Position numbers and translations under genes: made by a program. DNA of 64,000 nucleotides from positions 87,341 to 151,340 of the forward strand of contig DATAZE010000057.1 in NCBI GenBank assembly GCA_036272195.1, in the 5' to 3' direction. The notes beneath the pieces are model-generated. The model was not told the DNA's origin, did not search any database, and was given only the letters and a program-made list of their open reading frames with translations. This document shows, in pieces, positions 51,544 to 60,251 of this stretch. The stretch's first letter is position 1. Each line of letters begins with the position of its first letter. Source of the stretch: DASXHY01 sp036272195. Its GTDB lineage: Bacteria; Verrucomicrobiota; Verrucomicrobiia; Limisphaerales; DASXHY01.

Positions 51544-52197
51544 TCAACCGACTCGAACAAAAAGTTCCTCTTTTGAAAACCGCACTTTGGGTGCGTTGGC
51601 ATATTTATCTTCCGACGAGCGATAGCCAACCGCTGCGATCGCAGCACTGGCTAAACCCCGCGCCGACAGACCGAGGATTTCGTCGTATTGAGCCCGGTCA
51701 AATCCTTCCATGGGGCAGGCGTCGATGCCCAGCAACGCGGCGCTGGTGAGAAGATTTCCGAGTGCGATGTAGGTCTGGTTGCGCGCCCAGGCGCCGCGCG
51801 CTGTCTCGTCCATGCTTTTTACGATACCTCCCACGAGCATGTCACGATACGGCGCAAGTGAAGCGGACGGAACGCCACGGACTTCGGCGGTGTGCTGAAT
51901 GTGCAAATCAACATCCTGCTCGTTGAAATTTTTCTTCGCCGCCAACACCACCAGGTGCGAAGCATCCGTGATTTGTGGCTGCCCGTGCGAAGCAGCGCGC
52001 AGCCGGACGCGAACCTCGGGATCTGTCACCACAATAAATTTCCACGGTTGCAAACCGCCGCTGGACGGACTGAGCTGCAATGCGTCTTCCAGCGTGGCCC
52101 AATCCGTGGCGTTGATTTTTCTTTGAGGATCAAATTGTTTCGTGGCGTAACGCCAGTTCAATTGCTCAAGCAGTTGGTTACGGTCGATCGATTTCAT
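51544..52197 (-). CDS. NAD(P)H-dependent nitroreductase
   Basis: This 217-residue FMN oxidoreductase of the NfsB/YfkO-type has the start LLEQLNWRYATKQFDPQRKI and SPSSGGLQPWKF, with GIDACPMEGFDRAQYDEILG near the end. It reduces nitroaromatics or quinones. It lies downstream of a pirin gene and upstream of DoxX on the same strand. Confidence 0.92.
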   Translation of the reverse strand: MKSIDRNQLLEQLNWRYATKQFDPQRKINATDWATLEDALQLSPSSGGLQPWKFIVVTDPEVRVRLRAASHGQPQITDASHLVVLAAKKNFNEQDVDLHIQHTAEVRGVPSASLAPYRDMLVGGIVKSMDETARGAWARNQTYIALGNLLTSAALLGIDACPMEGFDRAQYDEILGLSARGLASAAIAAVGYRSSEDKYANAPKVRFSKEELFVRVG

Positions 52198-52248
52198 AAG
52201 TTTGTTTCGTTAATTGTTTTAACCGGTATTCGCAAAATTTTAAGAATC

Positions 52249-52270
52249 GCACGGGCGCGAACGCCCGTGC
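52249..52270. repeat. GCACGGGCG/CGCCCGTGC hairpin
   Basis: A perfect 9-bp inverted repeat with a 4-nt loop, a short relative of the hairpin at 26901-26970. It lies between the pirin and nitroreductase genes and may terminate pirin transcripts. Confidence 0.7.
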
Positions 52271-52281
52271 TCTGTCAGTTG

Positions 52282-52983
52282 TCAGTTCAGGTCGAACAAC
52301 AGCACTTGCGACGGTTTGGTCGCGCTCAGTTCGAGACTTCCCTGCTCATCAATTGCCGCGGCGTCGCCGCCGGACAATTTCTTGCCGTTAAGCGAAACCT
52401 CGCCCTCAGCTACGTGCAACCACGCATGCCGTCCCGGCGCAACCGTATGCGTTACCCGATTGCCCGCGCCCAATTTGCCGAGCCACAGGTCGGCGTCCTG
52501 GTTGATGGCGATGGAGCCATCGCGGCCCGTCTTGCTCGTGATCAGGTTCAACTTGCCTTCCGGCGCTTCCTTCAGCGATTTCTCGGCATAATTCGGCTTG
52601 GTGCCTTTGCGGTCCGGTTGAATCCAGATCTGCAACAGGTGTACCGCTTCCTCGTTGGAAGGATTGAATTCGCTATGTTGCACACCCGTGCCCGCAGCCA
52701 TGTATTGCACTTCACCCGGCCGGATGATGCGCCCGTTGCCCATTGAATCCTTATGCTCCAGCGATCCGCTAAGGACGTAAGTGATGATTTCCATGTCACG
52801 ATGCGGATGCGTGCCGAAGCCCATGCCAGGCATCACCAGGTCGTCATTGATGACGCGTAGGCTGCGGTAACCCATCCATTCCGGATCGTGATAATTCGCG
52901 AAACTGAACGTGTGATAGGAATCGAGCCAGCCATGATTGGCGTGGCCCCTTTCATTTGCTTTCCGAATTGTTGTTGTTTTCAT
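52282..52983 (-). CDS. pirin family protein
   Basis: This 233-residue bicupin starts with MKTTTIRKANERGHANHGWL and has HTFSFANYHDPEW, GFGTHPHRDMEIITYVLSG and HSEFNPSNEE, containing the iron-site histidines. Pirins are quercetinase-like or redox-sensing proteins. It is divergent from a LysR gene, with a T-N11-A box in between, so it is likely under LysR control together with the nitroreductase/DoxX genes. Confidence 0.92.
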   Translation of the reverse strand: MKTTTIRKANERGHANHGWLDSYHTFSFANYHDPEWMGYRSLRVINDDLVMPGMGFGTHPHRDMEIITYVLSGSLEHKDSMGNGRIIRPGEVQYMAAGTGVQHSEFNPSNEEAVHLLQIWIQPDRKGTKPNYAEKSLKEAPEGKLNLITSKTGRDGSIAINQDADLWLGKLGAGNRVTHTVAPGRHAWLHVAEGEVSLNGKKLSGGDAAAIDEQGSLELSATKPSQVLLFDLN

Positions 52984-53040
52984 GCCCCTACATTAGGCCC
53001 CGGCACGCGCTCCGTGAAATATCATGTTTCTTGCCTGAGC

Positions 53041-53058
53041 ATAACTATGAGTTATAGT
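53041..53058. promoter_or_regulatory. LysR-type operator between pirin and lysR
   Basis: ATAACT-ATG-AGTTAT (53041-53055) is a perfect palindrome containing T-N11-A. ACTAT-GAGTT-ATAGT (53044-53058) overlaps it. It lies in the divergent intergenic region 12 bp before the lysR start. Confidence 0.7.
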
Positions 53059-53069
53059 CGCCCTCATAC

Positions 53070-53972
53070 ATGGAACTGCGACACCTGCGATATTTTGTAG
53101 CCGTGGCCGAGGCGGAAAACGTTTCACGCGCGGCGCTCAAGCTGCACGTGTCGCAGCCGGGTATCAGCCGGCAAATCCGCGACCTGGAGGATGAAATCGG
53201 TTTTCCACTTTTCGAGCGCAGCGCGAAATCAATCAAACTCACCAATGCGGGCAAAAGTTTTTTGACCGAAGCGCGGGCGGTGTTGCAACGCGCGGATGAA
53301 GCCGTGAAAACCGCGCGCGCAATCGCCACCGGCGAACAGGGCGAACTGCACGTCGGTTACGCGCCGTCACCGACTTCACGAATCCTCCCGCCAACGTTAA
53401 GGGCATTTCAGGCCGAGCTGCCCAACGTGCGCGTGAAGCTGCATGATTTTTCCACCGAAGAAATGATCACCGGCTTGCGCACCGGCAAATTGCAAATCGC
53501 ATTCGTGGTGCGCGTGAGCGAGGGCATGTTGCGCGGGCTGCATTTCGAAAAACTCATGGAAGATTCGACGTTCCTGGCGGTCTCACCGAAACATCCGCTC
53601 GCACGACGCCGCTCGGTGACCCTGACGGAAGTCGCGCGCGAACCGCTCGTGATTTACAGCCGCGCGGAATATCCCGAGGCGCATGAGGAACTCGTGAAGA
53701 TGTTTACCGACACAAAAACCAAATTGAATATCGCGGCGGAACATGACGGCGTGGCGAGTCTTATCGCCGGAGTGGAATCGGGCGAAGGTGTGGCACTGGT
53801 GCCGGGCTCAATCGCTTGCATCGCCGGACCGCGGTTGAAACTCGTGTGCGTCTCGCCCGCGCCGCCGCCCTTGGTCATCGGCGCCGCTTGGCCGAAGGAA
53901 GGGCTGACGCCGGCCGCCGAACGCTTTTTGAAATGCGCGAAAGAAGTGACGCCTACTTCCGAACGGGAATGA
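53070..53972 (+). CDS. LysR-family transcriptional regulator
   Basis: This 300-residue regulator has the N-terminal winged helix MELRHLRYFVAVAEAENVSR, then ALKLHVSQPGISRQIRDLE, and a periplasmic-binding-like effector domain. It probably controls the divergent pirin gene and its downstream nitroreductase. Its 3' end overlaps the convergent patatin gene by 20 bp. Confidence 0.94.
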   Translation: MELRHLRYFVAVAEAENVSRAALKLHVSQPGISRQIRDLEDEIGFPLFERSAKSIKLTNAGKSFLTEARAVLQRADEAVKTARAIATGEQGELHVGYAPSPTSRILPPTLRAFQAELPNVRVKLHDFSTEEMITGLRTGKLQIAFVVRVSEGMLRGLHFEKLMEDSTFLAVSPKHPLARRRSVTLTEVAREPLVIYSRAEYPEAHEELVKMFTDTKTKLNIAAEHDGVASLIAGVESGEGVALVPGSIACIAGPRLKLVCVSPAPPPLVIGAAWPKEGLTPAAERFLKCAKEVTPTSERE

Positions 53973-54864
53973 TCGACGGCGCCGGAACCGTATCCAACTC
54001 GGAAATCCCCAATTGTTCCAGCGCCTCACTGTAACCGCAGTCCACGGCGGCCTCGATTCGTTTTTGCGCGTTCGTGAAGCTGCCGATCGAGAGCGGTTTG
54101 ACCGGCGAAAATACCTGGAGACGGATTCCCGGCGGCGGCTGTTTAAGGAGGTCGACCGCGGCATTGTAATGCACGTATTGCCGCGTGGTCCAGGCCTCGG
54201 CGACTTTAGGAAATTCCGGGAAAGCCACGCGCCCGAGCCAGCGCGAAAGCGGCTTCAGCCGAAAACCAGGGCTGTGCGTCAACACCAAAGTGATGTCCGT
54301 GGCGCCATCCTGGATGGCGCGTTGAATCGGGATCGGATCGGATACGCCGCCATCCGCGAAAGGATGGCCGTCCACGTAATCGTACCCGCGAGTCGCAAAC
54401 GGCATGGAGGCCGTGGCTCGCAAAGCGTCAAAAACCCTTTCATCATGCGCATGAAAATAAACCGGCTCGCCCGTGTGACAATCCGTAAGCACGATGTAGA
54501 AACGCGTTGGCGCTTTTTGCAGCGCTTCAACCGACAACGGAACGTGCTGCCGAAAGACGTGGTCCACCAGGTAAGCAAGGTCGATCACGGGTTTGTGCCG
54601 CAGGAAATTCGTTTTGCGAACGGCTTTGCACGCGTGCTCCCGCCAGATGGCCAGGCCCGGTTGCCACATGCCGGCGACAAAATACGCAGCCGAGCAGGCG
54701 CCCGAAGAAGCAGCGTAAGTCAGGTCATATTGCCGAAGCTCTCGTTGATGAAGAAAGGCGAGCACTCCCGCGGCCCACGCCCCGCGCATGGCGCCGCCCT
54801 CAATGATCAATGCGGTCTTGCGGGGAAGTTCCCTGGCTTCGGACGTTATTGCCGAATGTAACAT
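53953..54864 (-). CDS. patatin-like phospholipase
   Basis: This 303-residue protein has an oxyanion loop IIEGGAMRGAWAAGV, a nucleophile-region motif ASSGACSA (AxSxG instead of GxSxG), and DGG in HPFADGGVSDPI. That is the serine-aspartate dyad of patatins. It resembles E. coli YjjU. The 3' end overlaps lysR tail to tail. Confidence 0.9.
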   Translation of the reverse strand: MLHSAITSEARELPRKTALIIEGGAMRGAWAAGVLAFLHQRELRQYDLTYAASSGACSAAYFVAGMWQPGLAIWREHACKAVRKTNFLRHKPVIDLAYLVDHVFRQHVPLSVEALQKAPTRFYIVLTDCHTGEPVYFHAHDERVFDALRATASMPFATRGYDYVDGHPFADGGVSDPIPIQRAIQDGATDITLVLTHSPGFRLKPLSRWLGRVAFPEFPKVAEAWTTRQYVHYNAAVDLLKQPPPGIRLQVFSPVKPLSIGSFTNAQKRIEAAVDCGYSEALEQLGISELDTVPAPSIIPVRK

Positions 54865-54991
54865 CTTTTATCGGCGTCGCCGCGGCACGCAGCGATTCAC
54901 TAATACCTTGGACGAAAAGTTAACACGATTTATTCGAAGCTGAAAACGAGGATAACTACTGACCGGCGGTCGGGTAACACCCTGACTAAGC

Positions 54992-55019
54992 TTGGCAACC
55001 CGGCTAACGATTTTATGTT
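54992..55019 (+). promoter_or_regulatory. possible promoter for the SDR gene
   Basis: TTGGCA (54992-54997), a 16-bp spacer and TATGTT (55014-55019). The start codon follows 20 bp later. Confidence 0.45.
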
Positions 55020-55039
55020 AGAATGAAAGGATTTACCGC

Positions 55040-55765
55040 ATGAAAAAACCTGTCGCATTCATCACCGGTGCAAGTCGCGGAATTGGCCGCGGCATCGCCA
55101 TCCAACTCGCGAAGCGAGGCTGGGACCTGGCGGGGTTATCGCGTCTGTTTGATCCCAACAATACCGCCAGCGGATTGTTCGAGGTGAAACAACGCGCGGA
55201 AGAAGTCGGCGCGAATTTTCTCCCGCTCCAAGGCGACGTAACCTCTCTCGCCGACCACGAGCACATCGTGCAATTGCTTTTGGAGAAATACGGCCGTATT
55301 GACCTGTTGGTAAACAACGCCGGGGTGATGCCCGAAAAACAATTGGATATTTTGGAAGTGACTGGCGGAAGTTTCGACCGGGTGATCAACATCAATTTGC
55401 GCGGGCCGTTTTTCCTCACTCAACGCATCGCATTGCAGATGAGCGCGCAATCGAAAAATGGCGTGGAGAGAAAACCCTCCATCGTTTTCATCACTTCGAT
55501 TGCAGCGCGGGTACCGTCGCCGGCGCGAGCGGAGTATTGCATCTCCAAGGCGGGATTGAGCATGGCGGCGGCGGTCTTTGCGGACCGGCTCGCCGAACAC
55601 GGCATCAATGTTTACGAAGTGCGTCCCGGTGCGAGTCCAGCCGCCGCAGACGAAAAATCGCCGCCAGAACTGCCCGAGAGCGTCGGCAAGGCGGTCGCCG
55701 CCTTGGTAAGCGAGAGTTCCGCCCATTCGACCGGCGCGGTAATGGAAGTCAACGCCCCGGCGTAG
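55040..55765 (+). CDS. short-chain dehydrogenase/reductase (FabG-like)
   Basis: This 241-residue SDR oxidoreductase has the NAD(P) motif ITGASRGIGRGIA, LLVNNAGVMP, and the catalytic Ser-Tyr-Lys in ITSIAARVPSPARAEYCISK. The first glycine-rich motif suggests NADP. Substrate unknown, though 3-oxoacyl-ACP or sugar-type substrates are usual. Confidence 0.9.
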   Translation: MKKPVAFITGASRGIGRGIAIQLAKRGWDLAGLSRLFDPNNTASGLFEVKQRAEEVGANFLPLQGDVTSLADHEHIVQLLLEKYGRIDLLVNNAGVMPEKQLDILEVTGGSFDRVININLRGPFFLTQRIALQMSAQSKNGVERKPSIVFITSIAARVPSPARAEYCISKAGLSMAAAVFADRLAEHGINVYEVRPGASPAAADEKSPPELPESVGKAVAALVSESSAHSTGAVMEVNAPA

Positions 55766-55766
55766 C

Positions 55767-55826
55767 GGCGCCTCGGCAGAGCGCCGCAACCTCATTTTGA
55801 ATATTGCGGCGCTCCACCGAGCCGCC
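55767..55826. terminator. long bidirectional hairpin (GGCGGCTCGGTGGAGCGCCGCAA family)
   Basis: The arms 55767-55789 and 55804-55826 are complementary over 23 bp with three mismatches, around a 14-nt AT-rich loop. It fills the gap between the convergent SDR and NIPSNAP genes and probably ends both transcripts. The sequence looks like a dispersed repeat unit. Confidence 0.75.
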
Positions 55827-55834
55827 GCCACCGA

Positions 55835-56611
55835 TCAAATCTGCGAAGCCGAGGTACGCTTGAGAATGGCCTTGAGGATGGTCGAGACGTTATCCTTGAA
55901 TTGGGGATCAGCTTGCAGATTTTTCCACACCGGCGCGTTGCCAAACGCCGTCCAATGTTTTTTGTGCTCATCCATGTTCTCGCCGCACGTCATGTAAACA
56001 AGACTGGGCATCGTCGAGCCGACGATCATTCGCGAATAAAAAATCGGCGCCAACCCCACTTCTTTCATCACACCGATCTCGCCGCTTTCGAACATTTTGA
56101 TTTTGTTCAAACCTTTTTCTTCGCTGGGACTGATGTAATTGCGCAGTTCGAACACGGTCGGCTTTTTGTCGGCTGGCGGCAGGGACATTCGTTTCATTCC
56201 GTCAAAAGCAACCAGTAACGAAGTCTCAAACCGCTCGTAAGGCGCATCGGCTTTTGTTGCATTCAAAAAATCCGCCGCAGCCTTCTGGTAAACCGCATCC
56301 GCGGCGAGCTTTGCGGGAAGGGCATGAAGCGCCTCAAGGGATTCAGCGGGCAGCAGGACGTAGATTTTATTTGTCGGCGAGTCTTCAATTTCCGTGAAGA
56401 CACCGATCGGCTGGATCCCGAGGCGGTTGTATGCCGGCACGGCCGCGTTCTGCCAGTAATCATTGATGTGCTTCTGCTGCTCCACGGATTTGGTAATGTA
56501 AACCCGCAATTCATAATACTGCCGGCCATCGTCCGCGGCAGCAGCGCGTAAAGGGCCAACCATCAACGTGAGAACGGCAGCGGCGATGAGAATAATAAAA
56601 CGCGAAGTCAT
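55835..56611 (-). CDS. secreted NIPSNAP family protein
   Basis: This 258-residue protein has a signal peptide (MTSRFIILIAAAVLTLMVGP) and two NIPSNAP-like ferredoxin folds: YYELRVYITKSVEQQ and VFELRNYISPSEEKGLNKI. The second contains SLVYMTCGENMDEHKKHWTAF. Function of bacterial members is unknown. Confidence 0.87.
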   Translation of the reverse strand: MTSRFIILIAAAVLTLMVGPLRAAAADDGRQYYELRVYITKSVEQQKHINDYWQNAAVPAYNRLGIQPIGVFTEIEDSPTNKIYVLLPAESLEALHALPAKLAADAVYQKAAADFLNATKADAPYERFETSLLVAFDGMKRMSLPPADKKPTVFELRNYISPSEEKGLNKIKMFESGEIGVMKEVGLAPIFYSRMIVGSTMPSLVYMTCGENMDEHKKHWTAFGNAPVWKNLQADPQFKDNVSTILKAILKRTSASQI

Positions 56612-56754
56612 GATTGTTTGCTAAGACGTTGTCGAGTCTTCAAGGTTACAGAGTTGCCGACGATCATTTTCGACTCGCCGCTCGACCATTTTTCCTGATG
56701 CCGGCGAGCTGATGTCACCCAACTCCAAAGAGTAGAATTACGTATACTGGACTT

Positions 56755-56896
56755 ATAGTCTATGTGAATAAGTAAGGGTAAATTCCCATTGGAAAAAGGG
56801 ACGCGTGGCCCTAGCTTCTTACTCGGTTCCTCCCGGTTTTTTCAGAGCCGTGGAATCGCAGTGAAAAGGGCGGCAAAGAGCTCGTGCCGCCCTTTT
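56755..56896 (+). ncRNA. possible structured small RNA ending in a terminator
   Basis: The region from about 56755 to 56896 has no coding capacity but folds by eye. AGTAAG (56771-56776) pairs with CTTACT (56818-56823) around GGG...CCC and AGGG...CCCT hairpins, then CGGTTC...GAGCCG, then the terminator at 56864-56896. A TATACT-like box near 56742-56747 could be its -10. The 5' end is a guess, and it might instead be a leader of uvrB ending in an attenuator. Confidence 0.35.
56864..56896 (+). terminator. strong intrinsic terminator without an upstream + gene
   Basis: AAAAGGGCGGCA / TGCCGCCCTTTT, a perfect 12-bp stem with a 9-nt loop, followed by GCTTTG. The nearest upstream gene on + ends at 55765 behind its own hairpin. 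A GGGCAGAG...CTCTGCCC hairpin follows at 56917-56938. Confidence 0.75.
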
Positions 56897-57065
56897 GCTT
56901 TGTACCAATTCGGGTAGGGCAGAGCTGCCGCTCTGCCCCATAATCCGTCACGCGCGCAGAGCGCGGGACGAAAAGATTCTCATGTTCACGAAGCCATGAG
57001 ATTGGTGACCACGTCACCCACGATACGGAACGACGCGGACCGTCCTGCCTCAGATTCGCCACGCG

Positions 57066-57094
57066 TTGACACCTTCACCCCTCGCCCGTAAGTT
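57066..57094 (+). promoter_or_regulatory. sigma70-like promoter of uvrB
   Basis: TTGACA (57066-57071), 17 bp, TAAGTT (57089-57094). The expected start point near 57101 coincides with the GTG start codon, so the mRNA would be leaderless. Confidence 0.6.
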
Positions 57095-57100
57095 CGTTTT

Positions 57101-59164
57101 GTGTTCGAACTCGTTTCGCCTTATCAACCCGCCGGAGATCAGCCGCAAGCCATTGCGAAGCTATCCGAAGCCGTTCTATCCGGCGCCAAACACCAGACGC
57201 TGCTGGGCGTCACCGGTTCCGGAAAAACATTCACCGTTGCGAACGTCATCAAGAACATCGAGAAACCCACACTGGTTATTTCCCACAACAAAACGCTCGC
57301 GGCGCAGCTTTACGCCGAGTTCAAAAGCTTTTTTCCTAAAAACGCCGTCGAGTATTTCGTCAGTTACTTCGATTATTACCAACCCGAGGCCTACATTCCG
57401 CGCACGGACACGTTCGTGGAAAAAGATTCGAGCGTGAACGAGGAAATCGAACGGATGCGCCTGTCCACCATGAGCTCGCTTTTCTCGCGGCGCGACGTGG
57501 TCGTCATCGCCAGCGTGTCGTGCATCTACGGTATCGGCAGCCGCGAGGATTACGAGGCGATGGTCATTGGCCTGCGCGTCGGCCAGCAGATGACGCGCGA
57601 CCATTTCCTGCATCGGCTCGTGGATTTGCAGTACACGCGCAACGATATCGAATTCATGCGCGGCCAATTCCGGGTGCGCGGCGATACCGTGGAACTCTGC
57701 CCCGCCGGCCGCGAAGACGCCTTACGCGTCGAATTTTTCGGCGAGGAAATCGAACGCATCACACAATTCGAACCCCTGACCGGCGAGAAAATCGACACGC
57801 TCGATTCCGTGATGGTTTTTCCAGCGAAACAATTCGTCGCGCCGGCGGATAAGCTACGCCCTGCCCTGCTCGCGATTCGCGAAGAATTGAGTGACCGCAT
57901 CGCCTGGTTCGAGAAGCACGGCAAACTGCTCGAAGCGCAACGCATCAAAATGCGCACGGAATACGACTTGGAAATGATGGAGGAAATGGGCTTTTGCTCC
58001 GGCATCGAGAATTATTCCCGCCATCTGGCTGCGCGCGCACCCGGCTCGCGGCCGTTCACGCTCTTCGATTTTTTCCCGAAGGATTATTTGCTCGTCATCG
58101 ATGAATCGCACGCGACGGTGCCGCAGATTGGCGGCATGCATGCAGGCGATCATTCGCGCAAAACTGTGCTCGTCGAGCACGGTTTCCGCCTGCCCAGCGC
58201 GCTGGACAACCGGCCGCTCGCATTCGAGGAATTTCAATCGTTGCAAAACCAGACAATTTACGTCAGCGCCACGCCGGGACCGAGGGAACTGGAATGGTCC
58301 GGCAATCGCGTCGTCGAGCAAATCGTCCGCCCTACCGGCCTCATCGATCCGAAAATCACAATCAAGCCGCTCAAGGGCCAGATTGACGATTTGATCAACG
58401 AAGCCCGCAAACGCTCGGATGCCAAGGAACGCGTGCTTGTCACAACGCTCACCAAGCGCACCGCCGAGGAACTGACCGATTACCTGCGTGATATCGGCAT
58501 CAGCGTCCAATATCTTCACAGCGAAATTGGCGCCATTGAACGCGTTGAAATTCTGCGTTCGCTCCGCAAAGGCGAATTCGACGTGCTCGTCGGCATCAAT
58601 CTTCTGCGCGAGGGACTGGACCTGCCCGAAGTCTCGCTGGTGGCCATTCTCGACGCGGACAAGGAAGGTTATTTGCGCAGCGCGACCAGCCTCATCCAGA
58701 CCGCGGGCCGCGCCGCCCGCCACCTGCACGGCGAAGTCATCCTTTACGCGGACGTCATGACACAGAGCATTCAAAAATTCTTGGCGGTGTCGGAATACCG
58801 CCGCAAGAAACAAATCGCCTACAACGAGGAACACAATATCACGCCGCGCAGCGTCAGCCGCGCCGTGGAAGAAAGCCTCGCGACCTATCAATCCAAACGC
58901 GATGCCGCGAATTCGGTTTTGCGCGAAGGCGGCGTGGATATCGACATCAGCGAAACCATCAAGGAAATCGAAGGCGAAATGTTGACGGCGGCGAACAACC
59001 TGGAGTTTGAAAAAGCCGCTTTGATGCGCGACCAGATTCGCGAGTTGAAAAGGAGCCTGGATGGTGGCGCATCGGAGCCGGCTGCGAAAAGCGGGCTTGT
59101 CAGCTACGGCAGGGAAAAGTTAGCGTCGCGTGGGCGTGGACGCGGCAAATCCCGTGTTAGATAG
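57101..59164 (+). CDS. uvrB: excinuclease ABC subunit B
   Basis: UvrB (687 residues) is the damage-verification helicase of nucleotide excision repair. It has FELVSPYQPAGDQPQAI, Walker A LGVTGSGKT, the beta-hairpin FVSYFDYYQPEAYIPR, DESH in VIDESHATV, and a C-terminal UVR motif (EMLTAANNLEFEKAALMRDQ). The start codon is GTG at the family start. The stop TAG overlaps the start of a dispersed repeat. Confidence 0.97.
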   Translation: MFELVSPYQPAGDQPQAIAKLSEAVLSGAKHQTLLGVTGSGKTFTVANVIKNIEKPTLVISHNKTLAAQLYAEFKSFFPKNAVEYFVSYFDYYQPEAYIPRTDTFVEKDSSVNEEIERMRLSTMSSLFSRRDVVVIASVSCIYGIGSREDYEAMVIGLRVGQQMTRDHFLHRLVDLQYTRNDIEFMRGQFRVRGDTVELCPAGREDALRVEFFGEEIERITQFEPLTGEKIDTLDSVMVFPAKQFVAPADKLRPALLAIREELSDRIAWFEKHGKLLEAQRIKMRTEYDLEMMEEMGFCSGIENYSRHLAARAPGSRPFTLFDFFPKDYLLVIDESHATVPQIGGMHAGDHSRKTVLVEHGFRLPSALDNRPLAFEEFQSLQNQTIYVSATPGPRELEWSGNRVVEQIVRPTGLIDPKITIKPLKGQIDDLINEARKRSDAKERVLVTTLTKRTAEELTDYLRDIGISVQYLHSEIGAIERVEILRSLRKGEFDVLVGINLLREGLDLPEVSLVAILDADKEGYLRSATSLIQTAGRAARHLHGEVILYADVMTQSIQKFLAVSEYRRKKQIAYNEEHNITPRSVSRAVEESLATYQSKRDAANSVLREGGVDIDISETIKEIEGEMLTAANNLEFEKAALMRDQIRELKRSLDGGASEPAAKSGLVSYGREKLASRGRGRGKSRVR

Positions 59165-59329
59165 AGCATTGAAAAAATACCATAGTCGTTCGGAGCGAGG
59201 ATTTTTGGATTTTGGCGAGGTTTTGGCGAAGGATCAGGTAAACCCTGTGACTGACCCGGAACAAAGCCAAAACCCAAAAAGACCTCTTTCTTTTTCGTCG
59301 AATGGCTACAGTATTTTTGAAAATGCTCC
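59163..59329 (+). repeat. 167-bp MITE-like repeat, copy B (after uvrB)
   Basis: It starts AGAGCATT within the uvrB stop codon (TAG at 59162-59164) and ends AATGCTCC. It shares the GAGGATTTTTGGATTTTGGC and CCCTGTGACTGACCC core with 18147-18326 in the same orientation relative to the upstream gene. It ends 9 bp before the rhomboid gene. Confidence 0.88.
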
Positions 59330-59338
59330 AGCCCGCTC

Positions 59339-60235
59339 ATGAGACACATCGGCTCCTTTGCGAACGAAGCGCAGGCGCGGTTTTTCACGGACTTTCTTTT
59401 GTCCCGCGAAATTCCCAGCCATCTCGAACCCGAGGCTGACCGCACCTGGTCCGTGTGGATCCGCGACGAAGACCAAATCGTGGAAGCGCAATCCGCCCTG
59501 ACGCGGTTTCAGGCAAATCCCATCGCGCCCGAATTCCAAAAAGCTCCTGAAGCAGCCGCCAAAGCCCGCCAACAGGAAGCTGAGGATCTCGCCAAATATC
59601 GCCGCCGCATCCGATCAGGTCGAAGCCTCTTCGTGAAATTTGGCAATTACGGCATCGGGCCACTGACCTTCACGCTGATACTCGTGTGTGTTTACGTGGC
59701 TATTTTTTCCAGGCTTGGCCGCAATGACGAATGGCTGCGCGTCTGGCACATTAGTGATCCCGAAAACCCAAGCGGCCAATTCCTGTCCGAATTCTTGCAC
59801 GGTCAAATCTGGCGATTGTTCACCCCCATCTTCATTCATTACGGGCCGATACATCTGATTTTCAACATGCTCTGGTTTTATCAATTGGGATCGATGATTG
59901 AGGCGCGGCAAAACTCCCTCTTCCTGCTGGCGTTTATCGCGGTCTCGGCGGCATTTTCCAATCTCGCTCAATATTATTTCGTTAATCCGGGATTCGGCGG
60001 CATGTCCGGTGTGGTCTATGCGCTGGCGGGGTATATCTGGATTCGCGGAAAATACGACCGTGCTTCCGGGCTCTTTCTCCCGGCGCAAAGCATCACGATA
60101 TTGGTGGTCTGGCTCGTGATTTGTTGCACTGGCGCAGTCGGCCCAGTCGCCAACGCTGCGCACCTGGCGGGATTGATTACCGGAATGCTGTGGGGAGCGG
60201 CTGCCGCTTTCTTATCCTCGAGAAAACCGGAATAA
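59339..60235 (+). CDS. rhomboid family intramembrane serine protease
   Basis: This 298-residue protein has an N-terminal soluble domain (residues 1-95, ferredoxin-like GlpG type) and six or so membrane helices. Catalytic Ser is in GFGGMSGVVYAL and His in NAAHLAGLITG. IHLIFNMLWFYQLGSMIE is the canonical helix 2 region. It cleaves membrane proteins within the bilayer. Confidence 0.92.
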   Translation: MRHIGSFANEAQARFFTDFLLSREIPSHLEPEADRTWSVWIRDEDQIVEAQSALTRFQANPIAPEFQKAPEAAAKARQQEAEDLAKYRRRIRSGRSLFVKFGNYGIGPLTFTLILVCVYVAIFSRLGRNDEWLRVWHISDPENPSGQFLSEFLHGQIWRLFTPIFIHYGPIHLIFNMLWFYQLGSMIEARQNSLFLLAFIAVSAAFSNLAQYYFVNPGFGGMSGVVYALAGYIWIRGKYDRASGLFLPAQSITILVVWLVICCTGAVGPVANAAHLAGLITGMLWGAAAAFLSSRKPE

Positions 60236-60251
60236 GCGGCTTCAAGTGCAA

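Noticed and set aside
57854..58891. 345-codon minus-strand frame opposite uvrB
   Set aside because: Antisense shadow of uvrB.
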